Origin: Caballeronia fortuita
Lineage (GTDB): Bacteria; Pseudomonadota; Gammaproteobacteria; Burkholderiales; Burkholderiaceae
Assembly: GCF_001544835.2 (NCBI RefSeq)
Contig: NZ_FCNX02000001.1
Location: 124,001 to 188,000 of the forward strand
Direction of reading: 5' to 3'
Length of the DNA stretch: 64,000 nucleotides
In this document: one piece after another, positions 1-8,407 of the stretch
Layout: the number at the start of each line of letters is the position of its first letter
Position numbering within the stretch: position 1 is the stretch's first letter
Position numbers and translations under genes: made by a program
The notes under the pieces: generated by a model
Told to the model about the DNA's origin: nothing
The model's input: only the letters and a program-made list of their open reading frames with translations
Database searches by the model: none

Positions 1-172
1 CTGTAGTGCAAGGAGCGCGACGCCGCAATGCAGCCGGTTTCGCGCGCTCCCTGGATTGGATTTTCAGCCAGGGGTTGCCCTGCAAAGCGCAACGCATGGC
101 CGTTCCGTACGTGAGCAGACCTCGACCGATTCGCCGCCCGGCCGCGCCGGACAATAAAGGAGACTTCTTCGC

Positions 173-1864
173 ATGACGTCCGCTGTTCCTTCCTCACAGG
201 CTCAAACCACCGGCGCGCGACTCGTCGTCGATGCGCTCGTTCATCACGGCGTCGAGCGCGTGTTTTGCGTGCCCGGCGAGAGCTTTCTCGCCGTGCTCGA
301 TTCCTTGCACGACGAAACCGCGCACATTCAGACGATCGTCTGCCGCCACGAGGCGGGCGCGGCGAACATGGCCGAGGCGGTCGGCAAGCTGACGGGCAAG
401 CCGGGCATCGCGATCGTGACACGCGGGCCGGGCGCGACGCACGCGTCGATCGGTGTGCACACCGCGTTTCAGGATTCGACGCCGATGATCCTGCTCATCG
501 GCCAATGCGCGCGCGATCACATGGACCGCGAGGCGTTTCAGGAGATCGACTATCGGCGGATGTTCGGGCAGATGGCGAAGTGGGTCGCGCAGATCGACGA
601 TCCGCGCCGCGTGCCCGAATACATGAGCCACGCGTTCCATGTGGCGATGTCGGGCCGTCCGGGTCCGGTCGTGCTGGCGCTGCCGGAGGACATGCTTACC
701 GAAGCCGTCGACGCCGCGCCGCCCGCGCCGCGTTATCAGCGCGTGGCGGCGTCGCCGTCGGCGGCACAGATGGAACGGCTGCGCGCGTTGCTCGCGAATG
801 CGAAGAAGCCGTTCGTGATCGCGGGCGGCAGCGGTTGGACCTCCGACGCGACGCAGGACTTCGCGCGCTTCATCGAACGATGGAAACTGCCGGCCGGCTG
901 CGCGTTCCGCTATCAGGACACGCTTTCCAACGAGCATCCCAACTATGCGGGCGATGTCGGCCTCGGCATCAATCCGGCGCTCGCCGCGCGCGTGCGCGAT
1001 GCCGACGTGCTCTTCGTGCTCGGCCCGCGCATGGGCGAATCGACGACGGGCGGTTACACGCTGCTCGACATTCCGAAGACGAAGCAGACGCTCATTCACG
1101 TGCATCAGGGCGCGGAAGAACTCGGGCGCGTGTACAGCGCGGATTTGCCGATCGTCTCGGGCATGCCGGAGATCGCGTCGCTGCTGGCTTCGCTGGAAGC
1201 TCCCGCCAGCGTTTCATGGGATGGCGAAGCCGAAGCCGCGCACGCCGCTTATCTCGAATGGCGCAAGCCGCGTCCGATGCTCGGGCGTGTCCAGCTCGGC
1301 GAAATCATGCGCCAGCTCGCGGACACGCTGCCCGCCGATTCGATCCTGACGAACGGCGCGGGCAATTACGCGACGTGGCTGCATCGGCACTATTCGTATC
1401 GGCATTTCCGGTCGCAGTGCGCGCCGACGAGCGGTGCGATGGGTTACGGCGTGCCCGCCGCCATCGCCGCGAAGTCGCTGTATCCGGACCGGACGGTGAT
1501 CGCGTTCGCGGGCGACGGATGCTTCATGATGTCGAGCAACGAAATCGCCACGGCGATGCAATATGAACTGCCGGTGATTTTCATCGTCGTGAACAACGGG
1601 CAGTACGGGACGATCCGCATGCATCAGGAGCGGCATTATCCGAATCGCGTGCATGGAACGGGGCTGACGAACCCGGATTTCGTCGCGTATGCGCGGGCGT
1701 TCGGCGCGCACGGCGAGCTCGTCGAAACGACGGATCAGTTCATGCTCGCGTTCGAGCGGGCGCGGGAATCCGGTCTGCCTGCGGTCATCGAAATCCGCAT
1801 TCCGCAGGATCAGAGCACGCCGGGCGCGACACTCGAACAAATTCGCCAGCAAGCCGGGCGCTAA
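173..1864 (+). CDS. Thiamine-diphosphate-dependent acetolactate synthase-like enzyme
   Basis: A 563-residue protein with the three-domain layout of the acetolactate synthase / benzoylformate decarboxylase superfamily. The N-terminal pyrimidine-binding domain carries the activating glutamate in CRHEAGAAN (E60). A central domain covers about residues 200-340. The C-terminal domain has the diphosphate-binding motif starting GDGCFMM (447 on) and ending near VVNN (472-475). AAGGAGA lies just before the ATG. No regulatory small subunit (ilvH type) is beside it and the next genes are unrelated, so it is probably not the biosynthetic IlvB. Such stand-alone paralogues are usually annotated as thiamine pyrophosphate-binding protein; the substrate cannot be told from sequence. 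Confidence 0.9.
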   Translation: MTSAVPSSQAQTTGARLVVDALVHHGVERVFCVPGESFLAVLDSLHDETAHIQTIVCRHEAGAANMAEAVGKLTGKPGIAIVTRGPGATHASIGVHTAFQDSTPMILLIGQCARDHMDREAFQEIDYRRMFGQMAKWVAQIDDPRRVPEYMSHAFHVAMSGRPGPVVLALPEDMLTEAVDAAPPAPRYQRVAASPSAAQMERLRALLANAKKPFVIAGGSGWTSDATQDFARFIERWKLPAGCAFRYQDTLSNEHPNYAGDVGLGINPALAARVRDADVLFVLGPRMGESTTGGYTLLDIPKTKQTLIHVHQGAEELGRVYSADLPIVSGMPEIASLLASLEAPASVSWDGEAEAAHAAYLEWRKPRPMLGRVQLGEIMRQLADTLPADSILTNGAGNYATWLHRHYSYRHFRSQCAPTSGAMGYGVPAAIAAKSLYPDRTVIAFAGDGCFMMSSNEIATAMQYELPVIFIVVNNGQYGTIRMHQERHYPNRVHGTGLTNPDFVAYARAFGAHGELVETTDQFMLAFERARESGLPAVIEIRIPQDQSTPGATLEQIRQQAGR

Positions 1865-1942
1865 AGGACAAACTTTCAATCTGCTTGCGACGCGCTCCCG
1901 GTGGCAGTAGAGTAGCCAGTTCAAAAACACCGGGAGTTAGCG

Positions 1943-2206
1943 ATGCTTAAGGTTCTGGCTTTGTCGTTGGCGTTGAGTTTTTCGGGCGCGGCGTTCGCGA
2001 AGGCGGACTGCGCGGCGCATCCGAAGAGCGAATGGATGAAGGAATCGGATGCAAAGGCGCAACTGGAAGCGCAGGGCTACAAGATTCGCAAGTTCAAGGT
2101 CGATGGCAACTGCTACGAAATCTACGGCCACGACAAGGACGGCAAGAAAGTCGAGATCTATTACGACACCAAGACGCTGGCTGTCGTGAAATCGGAAGTC
2201 GAGTAA
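1943..2206 (+). CDS. Exported PepSY-domain protein
   Basis: An 87-residue protein with an N-terminal signal peptide (cleavage probably after AFA, residue 19) followed by one small PepSY-like domain (alternating charged strands, about residues 32-85). The ATG is preceded by GGGAG. It ends 4 bp before the next gene, a cytochrome b561-type membrane protein, so the pair is almost certainly co-transcribed and perhaps acts together at the periplasmic membrane face. PepSY proteins of this size are often found beside b-type cytochromes or two-component systems; the molecular role is not known. Confidence 0.85.
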   Translation: MLKVLALSLALSFSGAAFAKADCAAHPKSEWMKESDAKAQLEAQGYKIRKFKVDGNCYEIYGHDKDGKKVEIYYDTKTLAVVKSEVE

Positions 2207-2210
2207 GCAC

Positions 2211-2714
2211 GTGAAGGTGTGGGACGCGTGGGTGCGGCTCACGCACTGGGCCGTCGCGGGCATCGTCCTGTGGAATCTGTTCGGGCCGACGGATTCCACG
2301 CATCGGCTGCTCGGGTATGTCGCGGCGGGACTCGTCGCCGCGCGCATCGTGTGGGGCTTCGTCGGATCGCGTCACGCCCGGTTTTCGGCGTGGTGGCCGA
2401 CGCGTTCGCATCTCCTCGGTTATCTGCGCTCGCTCGTCGCGGGAAAGCCCGAGCGTCACGTCTCGCACAATCCGCTCGGCGGACTGATGGCGCTCGTTCT
2501 GTGGGTTCTGGTTCTCGCGCTCGCCGTGTCCGGCTGGATCATGCGGCTCGATGCGTTCTGGGGCGAGGACTGGCCGCAGGATATGCACGCGTGGCTTGCC
2601 ATCGCGATCGAAGTTTGCGTGTGCGTGCACGTCGCGGCGGCGGTGCTGATGAGCGTGTGGACGCGGGAGAATCTGGTTCGGGCGATGATTACCGGCAACA
2701 AAAAAGCCCCGTGA
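2211..2714 (+). CDS. Cytochrome b561-type integral membrane protein
   Basis: A 167-residue protein with four predicted membrane spans and histidines placed as in the Ni/Fe-hydrogenase or di-haem cytochrome b family (H12 near the start of span 1, H31 after it, and two more in the last spans, DMHAWL and VCVHVAAA). It probably passes electrons within the inner membrane. The GTG start lies 4 bp after the stop of the PepSY gene. The stop codon sits inside the stem of the downstream terminator. The donor and acceptor are not identifiable. Confidence 0.85.
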   Translation: MKVWDAWVRLTHWAVAGIVLWNLFGPTDSTHRLLGYVAAGLVAARIVWGFVGSRHARFSAWWPTRSHLLGYLRSLVAGKPERHVSHNPLGGLMALVLWVLVLALAVSGWIMRLDAFWGEDWPQDMHAWLAIAIEVCVCVHVAAAVLMSVWTRENLVRAMITGNKKAP

Positions 2715-2730
2715 CGTGAATCACGGGGCT
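2705..2730. terminator. Bidirectional intrinsic terminator between convergent genes
   Basis: A perfect 10-bp stem (AGCCCCGTGA / TCACGGGGCT) with a 6-base loop. Read on the minus strand the stem is followed by a run of T, so it ends the binding-protein transcript coming from the right. On the plus strand it is followed by TTCTCTTTT and can end the cytochrome operon. Confidence 0.85.
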
Positions 2731-2755
2731 TTCTCTTTTGAGCGCTCAGGCGAGC

Positions 2756-3901
2756 TTACTTCCCGCCCACGCTCTGCAACGTCGTCCACTTCCCACCGAC
2801 GACCTTATACAGCGTAATCCCGCCGTTCTTCAGATCGCCCTTCGAGTCGTACGACAGGTGCTTCGCCGTCACGCCCTGCATGTCGGTCTTCGCGAGGAAC
2901 GGCAGATACTTCGCCGGGTCCGTCGAGTTCGCGGCCTTCATCGCCTGGAACATGGCCATCGCGCCGTCGTAGGCGTACGGCGAGTACGTCTGCACGTCTT
3001 CGTTGAAGCGCTTCTTGTACTTCGCCGAGTAATCCGCGCCGCCAGGCATTTCGTCCATCGGCAGGCCGGCGAGCGATGCCACCGTGCCGTCGGACGCGTC
3101 GCCCGCGATCTTCAGGAACGTATCGGTCTTCACCATCTCGCCCGCCATCAGCGGCGCGCGGAAGCCGAGCGTCTTCATCTGCTTGACCATCGGGCCGGCT
3201 TGCGAATCCGCGCCGCCGTAGTACACGAGGTCCGGATTCGTCGACTTGATCTTCGTCAGAATCGCCTTGAAGTCGACAGCCTTGTCGTTCGTGAATTCAC
3301 GGTCGACGATCGTGCCGCCCGCCGCCTTCGCCGCCTTCTCGAACTGGTCGGCAAGACCTTGGCCGTAGGCCGTGCGGTCATCGACGATCGCGATCTTCTT
3401 GACCTTCAAAGTCTTCACCGCGAATTCGCCCGCGACCGAGCCTTGCTGCGTGTCCGAGGTCATCATGCGGAAGGCCGTCTTGAAGCCTTGCGTCGTGTAC
3501 TCGGGCGCCGTCGCCATCGCGATTTCGGGAATGCCCGCGTTCGCATAGATGCGCGATGCCGGGATCGTCGTGCCCGAATTGAAGTGGCCGAGCATGCCCT
3601 TGATGCCGTCGTCGACGAGGCGCTGCGCGACGGTCGTGCCCGTGCGCGGGTCGGCCTGGTCGTCCGCCGAGTTCAGCACGATGCGAACCGGCTTGCCGCC
3701 GATCACCGGCTTCGTCGCGTTGAAATCCTCGACGGCCAGCGTGATGCCGTTCTGCATGTCCTTGCCGTAGTGCGCCTGCGCGCCTGTCAGCGGGCCGGCG
3801 TAACCGACCTTCACGTCTTCTGCCGTCTGTGCAACTGCGGTCCCCGCGAACAGGCCGGCGAGCGTCATGGCTGCCGCCAGCTTGGTCATCGTGTGCTTCA
3901 T
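2756..3901 (-). CDS. Branched-chain amino acid type ABC transporter substrate-binding protein
   Basis: A 381-residue periplasmic binding protein of the Leu/Ile/Val-binding family (Peripla_BP_6). The signal peptide ends about AVAQ (residue 25) and is followed by the typical mature start KVGYAGPLTGAQAHYGKDMQNG. The reading frame extends upstream, but the start at 3901 has CAGGAGA just before it and begins the signal peptide, so it was chosen. No permease or ATPase genes adjoin; the gene upstream in the same direction is putA. It may serve permeases elsewhere, possibly those at 30-42 kb. The ligand is not predictable. Confidence 0.9.
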   Translation of the reverse strand: MKHTMTKLAAAMTLAGLFAGTAVAQTAEDVKVGYAGPLTGAQAHYGKDMQNGITLAVEDFNATKPVIGGKPVRIVLNSADDQADPRTGTTVAQRLVDDGIKGMLGHFNSGTTIPASRIYANAGIPEIAMATAPEYTTQGFKTAFRMMTSDTQQGSVAGEFAVKTLKVKKIAIVDDRTAYGQGLADQFEKAAKAAGGTIVDREFTNDKAVDFKAILTKIKSTNPDLVYYGGADSQAGPMVKQMKTLGFRAPLMAGEMVKTDTFLKIAGDASDGTVASLAGLPMDEMPGGADYSAKYKKRFNEDVQTYSPYAYDGAMAMFQAMKAANSTDPAKYLPFLAKTDMQGVTAKHLSYDSKGDLKNGGITLYKVVGGKWTTLQSVGGK

Positions 3902-4002
3902 AGCTTCTCCTGTATTCCAGTGTGGATGGCAGCCTGTGCCGGGATCGCCGTGCCTGCTGCCGATTGTTTGAATTTGTTTGAATCGAACGTTCGAGGGGTG
4001 AC

Positions 4003-7000
4003 TCAACCGATCGTCATCAAATTCGCATTGCCGCCCGCCGCCGCCGTGTTCACGCTCACCGAGCGTTCCGTCAGCAGACGTTCGAGCGCATAGTCCTCGC
4101 CGTCGTGGCCAGCGTCGGCGAATGCTCCCGCAGCTACGCCCTGCACCGATACGATCGGTCCCGGACGTTTCGCGACTTCCTTCACGAGCGCCAGCAGTTC
4201 GTCGCTGTCGCCTTCGAACAGGACCGCATCGAAGTCTTCCGCCGCTTTACGCGACATCGCATACGGCTTGAGCGATGCCGGCAGCGACGCCGCAAGCTGC
4301 TCGCCCGCCGAGCCGCTGAACAACGCGCGATTGCCCGTCGCGAGGACGGCCGCCAGTTGCGCACGCGCGCCGCTCGCCGTCGCCGCCACACACAGCACCG
4401 TGCCGCGCGCGCCGAGCGTGTAGGTGTTGCGCTCGCCGGTCGGTCCGTTCAGAACCGTCGTTGCACCCGCCATCACGTGTTGCAGATAACCGTCGCAGCG
4501 CGCGGCCGTCTGCGGATCGCGCTCGCCGATCGCCCAGTCGCGCAAGGCGGTGAGCGCGGCCGTGGGCGTGTCCTTCGACGCGACCTGATCGACGACGAGC
4601 GTGCTCGCGAGCGACTTCGGCAAACCGACCGGGCGCTTCGCCAGCAGGCGCTGCAGATACAGCGCGCCGCCCGCCTTCGGACCCGTGCCCGACAAACCTT
4701 CGCCGCCGAACGGCTGCACGCCGACCACCGCGCCGATCACATTGCGGTTCACATAAATGTTGCCGACGTGCGCGCGCGAAATCACGTGCGCAATGGTTTC
4801 GTCGATACGCGTATGGATGCCGAGCGTGAGCCCATAACCCGTCGAGCGAATTTGGTCGAGGAGTTTATCAAGATTGGAACGGCGGTAACGCACCACATGC
4901 AGCACCGGGCCGAACACTTCGCGCTTGAGTTCGTCGATGCTGTCGAGCTCGATCAGCGTCGGCGGCACGAACGTGCCTTGCGCGCACGCGTCGGGCAGCG
5001 GCAGTTGCGTGACGCTGCGGCCCTTGTCGCGCATGCCGGCGATGTGCGCGTCGATGCCGCGTTTGGCATCGGCGTCGATGACGGGGCCGACATCCGTCGA
5101 CAGACGATCCGGATTGCCGACCGCGAGCTGATTCATCGCGCCCGTCAGCATCTCGAGCGTGCGATCGGCGACATCGTCCTGAAGGCACAGCACGCGCAGC
5201 GCCGAGCAACGCTGGCCGGCCGAATCGAACGACGACTGCAGCACGTCCGCGACGACTTGCTCCGCGAGCGCCGACGAATCGACGATCATCGCGTTCTGGC
5301 CGCCGGTTTCGGCGATCAGCGGGATCGGACGGCCGTCCGGATCGAGACGCTCGGACAGCGTCTTGTTGATGAGGCGCGCGACTTCCGTCGAGCCGGTGAA
5401 CATCACGGCGCGCGTGCGCGGATCGGCGACGAGCGCCGCGCCGACCGTTTCGCCATCGCCCGGCAGCAATTGCACCGCGCCCGCCGGCACGCCGGCTTCG
5501 CGCAGGATGCGCACGGCTTGCGCGGCGATCAGCGGTGTTTGCTCCGCGGGCTTCGCGAGCACCGGATTGCCGGCCGCGAGCGCGGCGGCGACCTGGCCCA
5601 TGAAGATCGCGAGCGGGAAATTCCACGGGCTGATGCAGACGACCGGACCGAGCGGGCGATGCGTATCGTTCGAAAACTCCGCGCGAATCTGCGACGCGTA
5701 GTAGCGCAGGAAATCGATCGCCTCGCGAATTTCCGCGATGGCGTTAGGCAGCGACTTGCCCGCTTCGCGCACGACCAGCCCCATCAGCGTGTGCATCTGC
5801 GCTTCGAGCAGATCGGCGGCGCGCGCGAGGCAATCGGCGCGATCTTCGACGGGCGTCGCCTGCCAGATCGGCGCGGCGGCGACCGCGTTGGCGAGCGCTG
5901 CGCTCACCTGTTCCGCCGACGCTTCCACGACCGTGCCGACGAGATCGCGCAAATCCGACGGATTGCGCACATCGCGCGCCGGCTTGCCATTTTCGATGAT
6001 GGTGCCGCCTTCGAGCATCGGCTCCGCGCGCCACGGATGATTCGCGCTCGCCAGCAACGCCGACGACAACGACGCCAGCCGATGCTCGTTCGACAGATCG
6101 AGGCCCATGGAATTGGAACGCTCGCTGCCATAGAGCTGGCGCGGCAGCGGAATCTTCGCGTGCGGCGCGCCGAGCGGCGTGATGGCTTGCGCTTCGTCGA
6201 TCGGATCGCGCACGAGGTCTTTCACCGGAATCGATTCATCGGCGATACGGTTCACGAACGACGTATTCGCGCCGTTCTCCAGCAGACGGCGCACGAGATA
6301 CGCAAGCAGCGTTTCATGCGTGCCGACCGGCGCATACACGCGGCACGGACGATTCAGCTTGTCTCGACCCGTCACTTCTTCGTAGAGCGGCTCGCCCATG
6401 CCGTGCAGGCACTGGAACTCGTACTGGCCGGGATAGTAGTTCTGCCCCGCGAGGTGATAGATCGCCGACAGCGTGAACGCGTTGTGCGTCGCGAATTGCG
6501 GATAAACGGCATCGGGCGCGCCGAGCAGCTTCTTCGCGCACGCGAGATACGAAATGTCCGTATAGATCTTGCGCGTATAGACCGGATAGCCTTCGAGGCC
6601 ATCGACTTGCGCGCGCTTGATCTCCGAGTCCCAGTACGCGCCCTTCACGAGGCGAATCATCAAGCGATGACGGCTGCGGCGCGCGAGATCGATCAGATAG
6701 TCGATCACGAACGGACAGCGCTTCTGATAACCCTGCACCACGAAGCCGATGCCGTTCCAGCCCGCGAGTTCCGGGTCGAAGCACAGCGCTTCGAGCAGAT
6801 CGAGCGAGATTTCGAGCCGGTCGGCTTCCTCGGCGTCGATGTTCAGGCCGATGTCATAACGGCGCGCCAGTTGCGCGAGCGAGCGCACCCGCGGCAGCAG
6901 CTCGTTCATCGTGCGTTCCTGCTGCGAGCGCGAATATCGCGGATGCAGCGCGGAGAGTTTGATGGAGATGCCCGGGCCTTCGTAGATGCCGCGCCCGCCC

Positions 7001-7935
7001 GCCGCCTTGCCAATTGCGTGGATCGCCTGCTCGTAGGACGCGTAGTAGCGCTGCGCGTCTTCTTCCGTCGTCGCGGCTTCGCCGAGCATGTCGTAGGAAT
7101 AGCGGAAACCGCGCGCTTCGTACTTGCGGCTGTTCGCGAGCGCTTCGGAAATCGTTTCGCCGGTGACGAACTGCTCGCCCATCAGACGCATCGCCATATC
7201 GACGCCCTTGCGGATCAGCGGCTCGCCGCCACGGCCGATCAGACGCGTCAGCGCCGACGACAAACCCGCTTCGCTGTTCGTCGTCACGAGCTTGCCGGTG
7301 ATCATCAGGCCCCACGTCGCCGCATTCACGAACAGCGACGGCGCCTGGCCCATGTGCGAGCGCCAGTCGCCCTTGCTGATCTTGTCGCGGATCAGCGCGT
7401 CGCGCGTCGCGCGATCGGGAATGCGCAGCAGCGCTTCGGCGAGGCACATCAGCGCGACGCCTTCCTGGCTCGACAGCGAGAATTCGTGGATCAGCCCTTC
7501 AACGCCGCCGCCCGAGCTTTTCGCGCGCAGCGCCTCGACGAGGCGCGTCGCGAGCTTTTCGGTTTCAGCGGCCACATTCGACGGCAGACGCGCCTGACCG
7601 ATGAGAAATGGCACGCACTCCGGCTCGGGACGGCGATACGCCGCCGTGATTGCCGCGCGCAGCACCGATTGCGGCTGCACGTTCTGCGCAAAATCGAGGA
7701 ACGGATGCGGCGCGCCTTCTTCATCGCTTTCGACGGGTGCGGCATCGGCCATTTCCGACGAGCCGTTCGCACCCGACAGTTCGGGCGGAAGCTGACCGTG
7801 CTCGATGCGCTCCAGATAAGCGAAGATCGCCTGCTTGATCAGCCAGTGAGGAGTGCGCTCGAGGCGCGTCGCGGCGTCTTTGAGCCGGGAACGCAGCAGA
7901 TCGTCGACTTTGACGCCAAGGGTTGTGCTCGCCAT
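4003..7935 (-). CDS. putA: Trifunctional PutA: proline dehydrogenase / P5C dehydrogenase / transcriptional repressor
   Basis: A 1310-residue protein that oxidises proline to glutamate in two steps. It has an N-terminal ribbon-helix-helix DNA-binding segment (about 1-47), a FAD-linked proline dehydrogenase barrel (about 180-560, with the R-L-V-K-G-AYWD region), and an aldehyde dehydrogenase domain with the glutamate motif ETGGQN and the catalytic cysteine in GQRCSALRV. A further C-terminal domain is as in long PutA proteins. The start at 7935 was chosen because AAGGAAAT precedes it and it begins the DNA-binding segment. The RHH segment implies self-repression in the absence of proline, and a GTTGCA inverted repeat overlaps the promoter upstream. 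Confidence 0.97.
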   Translation of the reverse strand: MASTTLGVKVDDLLRSRLKDAATRLERTPHWLIKQAIFAYLERIEHGQLPPELSGANGSSEMADAAPVESDEEGAPHPFLDFAQNVQPQSVLRAAITAAYRRPEPECVPFLIGQARLPSNVAAETEKLATRLVEALRAKSSGGGVEGLIHEFSLSSQEGVALMCLAEALLRIPDRATRDALIRDKISKGDWRSHMGQAPSLFVNAATWGLMITGKLVTTNSEAGLSSALTRLIGRGGEPLIRKGVDMAMRLMGEQFVTGETISEALANSRKYEARGFRYSYDMLGEAATTEEDAQRYYASYEQAIHAIGKAAGGRGIYEGPGISIKLSALHPRYSRSQQERTMNELLPRVRSLAQLARRYDIGLNIDAEEADRLEISLDLLEALCFDPELAGWNGIGFVVQGYQKRCPFVIDYLIDLARRSRHRLMIRLVKGAYWDSEIKRAQVDGLEGYPVYTRKIYTDISYLACAKKLLGAPDAVYPQFATHNAFTLSAIYHLAGQNYYPGQYEFQCLHGMGEPLYEEVTGRDKLNRPCRVYAPVGTHETLLAYLVRRLLENGANTSFVNRIADESIPVKDLVRDPIDEAQAITPLGAPHAKIPLPRQLYGSERSNSMGLDLSNEHRLASLSSALLASANHPWRAEPMLEGGTIIENGKPARDVRNPSDLRDLVGTVVEASAEQVSAALANAVAAAPIWQATPVEDRADCLARAADLLEAQMHTLMGLVVREAGKSLPNAIAEIREAIDFLRYYASQIRAEFSNDTHRPLGPVVCISPWNFPLAIFMGQVAAALAAGNPVLAKPAEQTPLIAAQAVRILREAGVPAGAVQLLPGDGETVGAALVADPRTRAVMFTGSTEVARLINKTLSERLDPDGRPIPLIAETGGQNAMIVDSSALAEQVVADVLQSSFDSAGQRCSALRVLCLQDDVADRTLEMLTGAMNQLAVGNPDRLSTDVGPVIDADAKRGIDAHIAGMRDKGRSVTQLPLPDACAQGTFVPPTLIELDSIDELKREVFGPVLHVVRYRRSNLDKLLDQIRSTGYGLTLGIHTRIDETIAHVISRAHVGNIYVNRNVIGAVVGVQPFGGEGLSGTGPKAGGALYLQRLLAKRPVGLPKSLASTLVVDQVASKDTPTAALTALRDWAIGERDPQTAARCDGYLQHVMAGATTVLNGPTGERNTYTLGARGTVLCVAATASGARAQLAAVLATGNRALFSGSAGEQLAASLPASLKPYAMSRKAAEDFDAVLFEGDSDELLALVKEVAKRPGPIVSVQGVAAGAFADAGHDGEDYALERLLTERSVSVNTAAAGGNANLMTIG

Positions 7936-7990
7936 ATTTCCTTCGTTTGCCGGTCGTGTCCAACCCGGCCTGAGACCAAAAAGTTGGCGA

Positions 7991-8019
7991 ATCGTACTCC
8001 GCTGATATAAAAGGTGCAA
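7991..8019 (-). promoter_or_regulatory. Predicted putA promoter
   Basis: On the minus strand, TTGCAC (8019-8014) is separated by exactly 17 bp from TACGAT (7996-7991), a plausible sigma-70 promoter 56 bp upstream of the putA start. The -35 element lies inside the proximal arm of the inverted repeat at 8013-8044. Confidence 0.55.
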
Positions 8020-8044
8020 CCGAGATTTTCGCTAGGGTTGCACC
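8013..8044. promoter_or_regulatory. Inverted repeat with GTTGCA cores, candidate PutA operator
   Basis: Perfect 9-bp inverted arms GGTGCAACC (8013-8021) and GGTTGCACC (8036-8044) with a 14-bp spacer. Each arm contains GTTGCA or its complement. As I recall the literature, the ribbon-helix-helix domain of E. coli PutA recognises GTTGCA in the put control region. The proximal arm covers the predicted -35 of putA, so PutA bound here would block polymerase. Confidence 0.6.
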
Positions 8045-8250
8045 ACAATGAAACCCTTACGCCACAAGGCTTTGAGCGGTGCGCCGCCGGATGCCGGGCT
8101 GGCGCTTGCCGCCTAGTAGTTTCCCTAATCCGGAATTTTTGGGACTGCCCCTAAGTAATTGCTGAGGCGCGGCCGATATAAACGCATGCGCCGCATACGG
8201 CGCGGCATTCGCGGCCGCCCTGCGCCGCGATCTCGGGGAGAGTAACGAGC

Positions 8251-8406
8251 ATGAGCACTTGGATGGTGATAACTGGCGTTTGGGCAATGTTCGCGGTGTG
8301 CGTCGTGTTGTTCGTGCGGGGCGCGTCGCCGCATGTTCACCGCGCCGATGACGCTTCGGACCAGGGCGGCCGCGCAGCCGCCGACGTTTCCCGCGCCGAA
8401 GTCTGA
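8251..8406 (+). CDS. Small single-span membrane protein, unknown function
   Basis: A 51-residue open frame: ATG preceded by GGGGAGAG, one hydrophobic segment (about residues 5-23, starting WMVITGVWAMF), then a polar, alanine- and aspartate-rich tail. The stop TGA lies 1 bp from the end of the convergent priA. The short hydrophobic segment, positive residue after the span (R23) and good ribosome binding site favour a real inner-membrane microprotein. I do not recognise a family. Confidence 0.55.
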   Translation: MSTWMVITGVWAMFAVCVVLFVRGASPHVHRADDASDQGGRAAADVSRAEV

Positions 8407-8407
8407 A

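Larger units (their letters stand above)
7936..8250. other. Non-coding divergent region between putA and a small membrane protein gene
   Basis: 315 bp holding the putA promoter and operator-like repeat on the left. The right part (8045-8250) shows no convincing promoter or conserved element by eye. Its only features are GC-rich palindromic runs such as GCGCCGC repeats and the ribosome binding site GGGGAG of the small gene at 8251. Confidence 0.6.

Noticed and set aside
4105..8010. A 1301-codon open frame on the plus strand opposite putA
   Set aside because: A high-GC shadow frame: composition is dominated by Arg, Ala and His, no domain is visible, and the opposite strand encodes a complete PutA.
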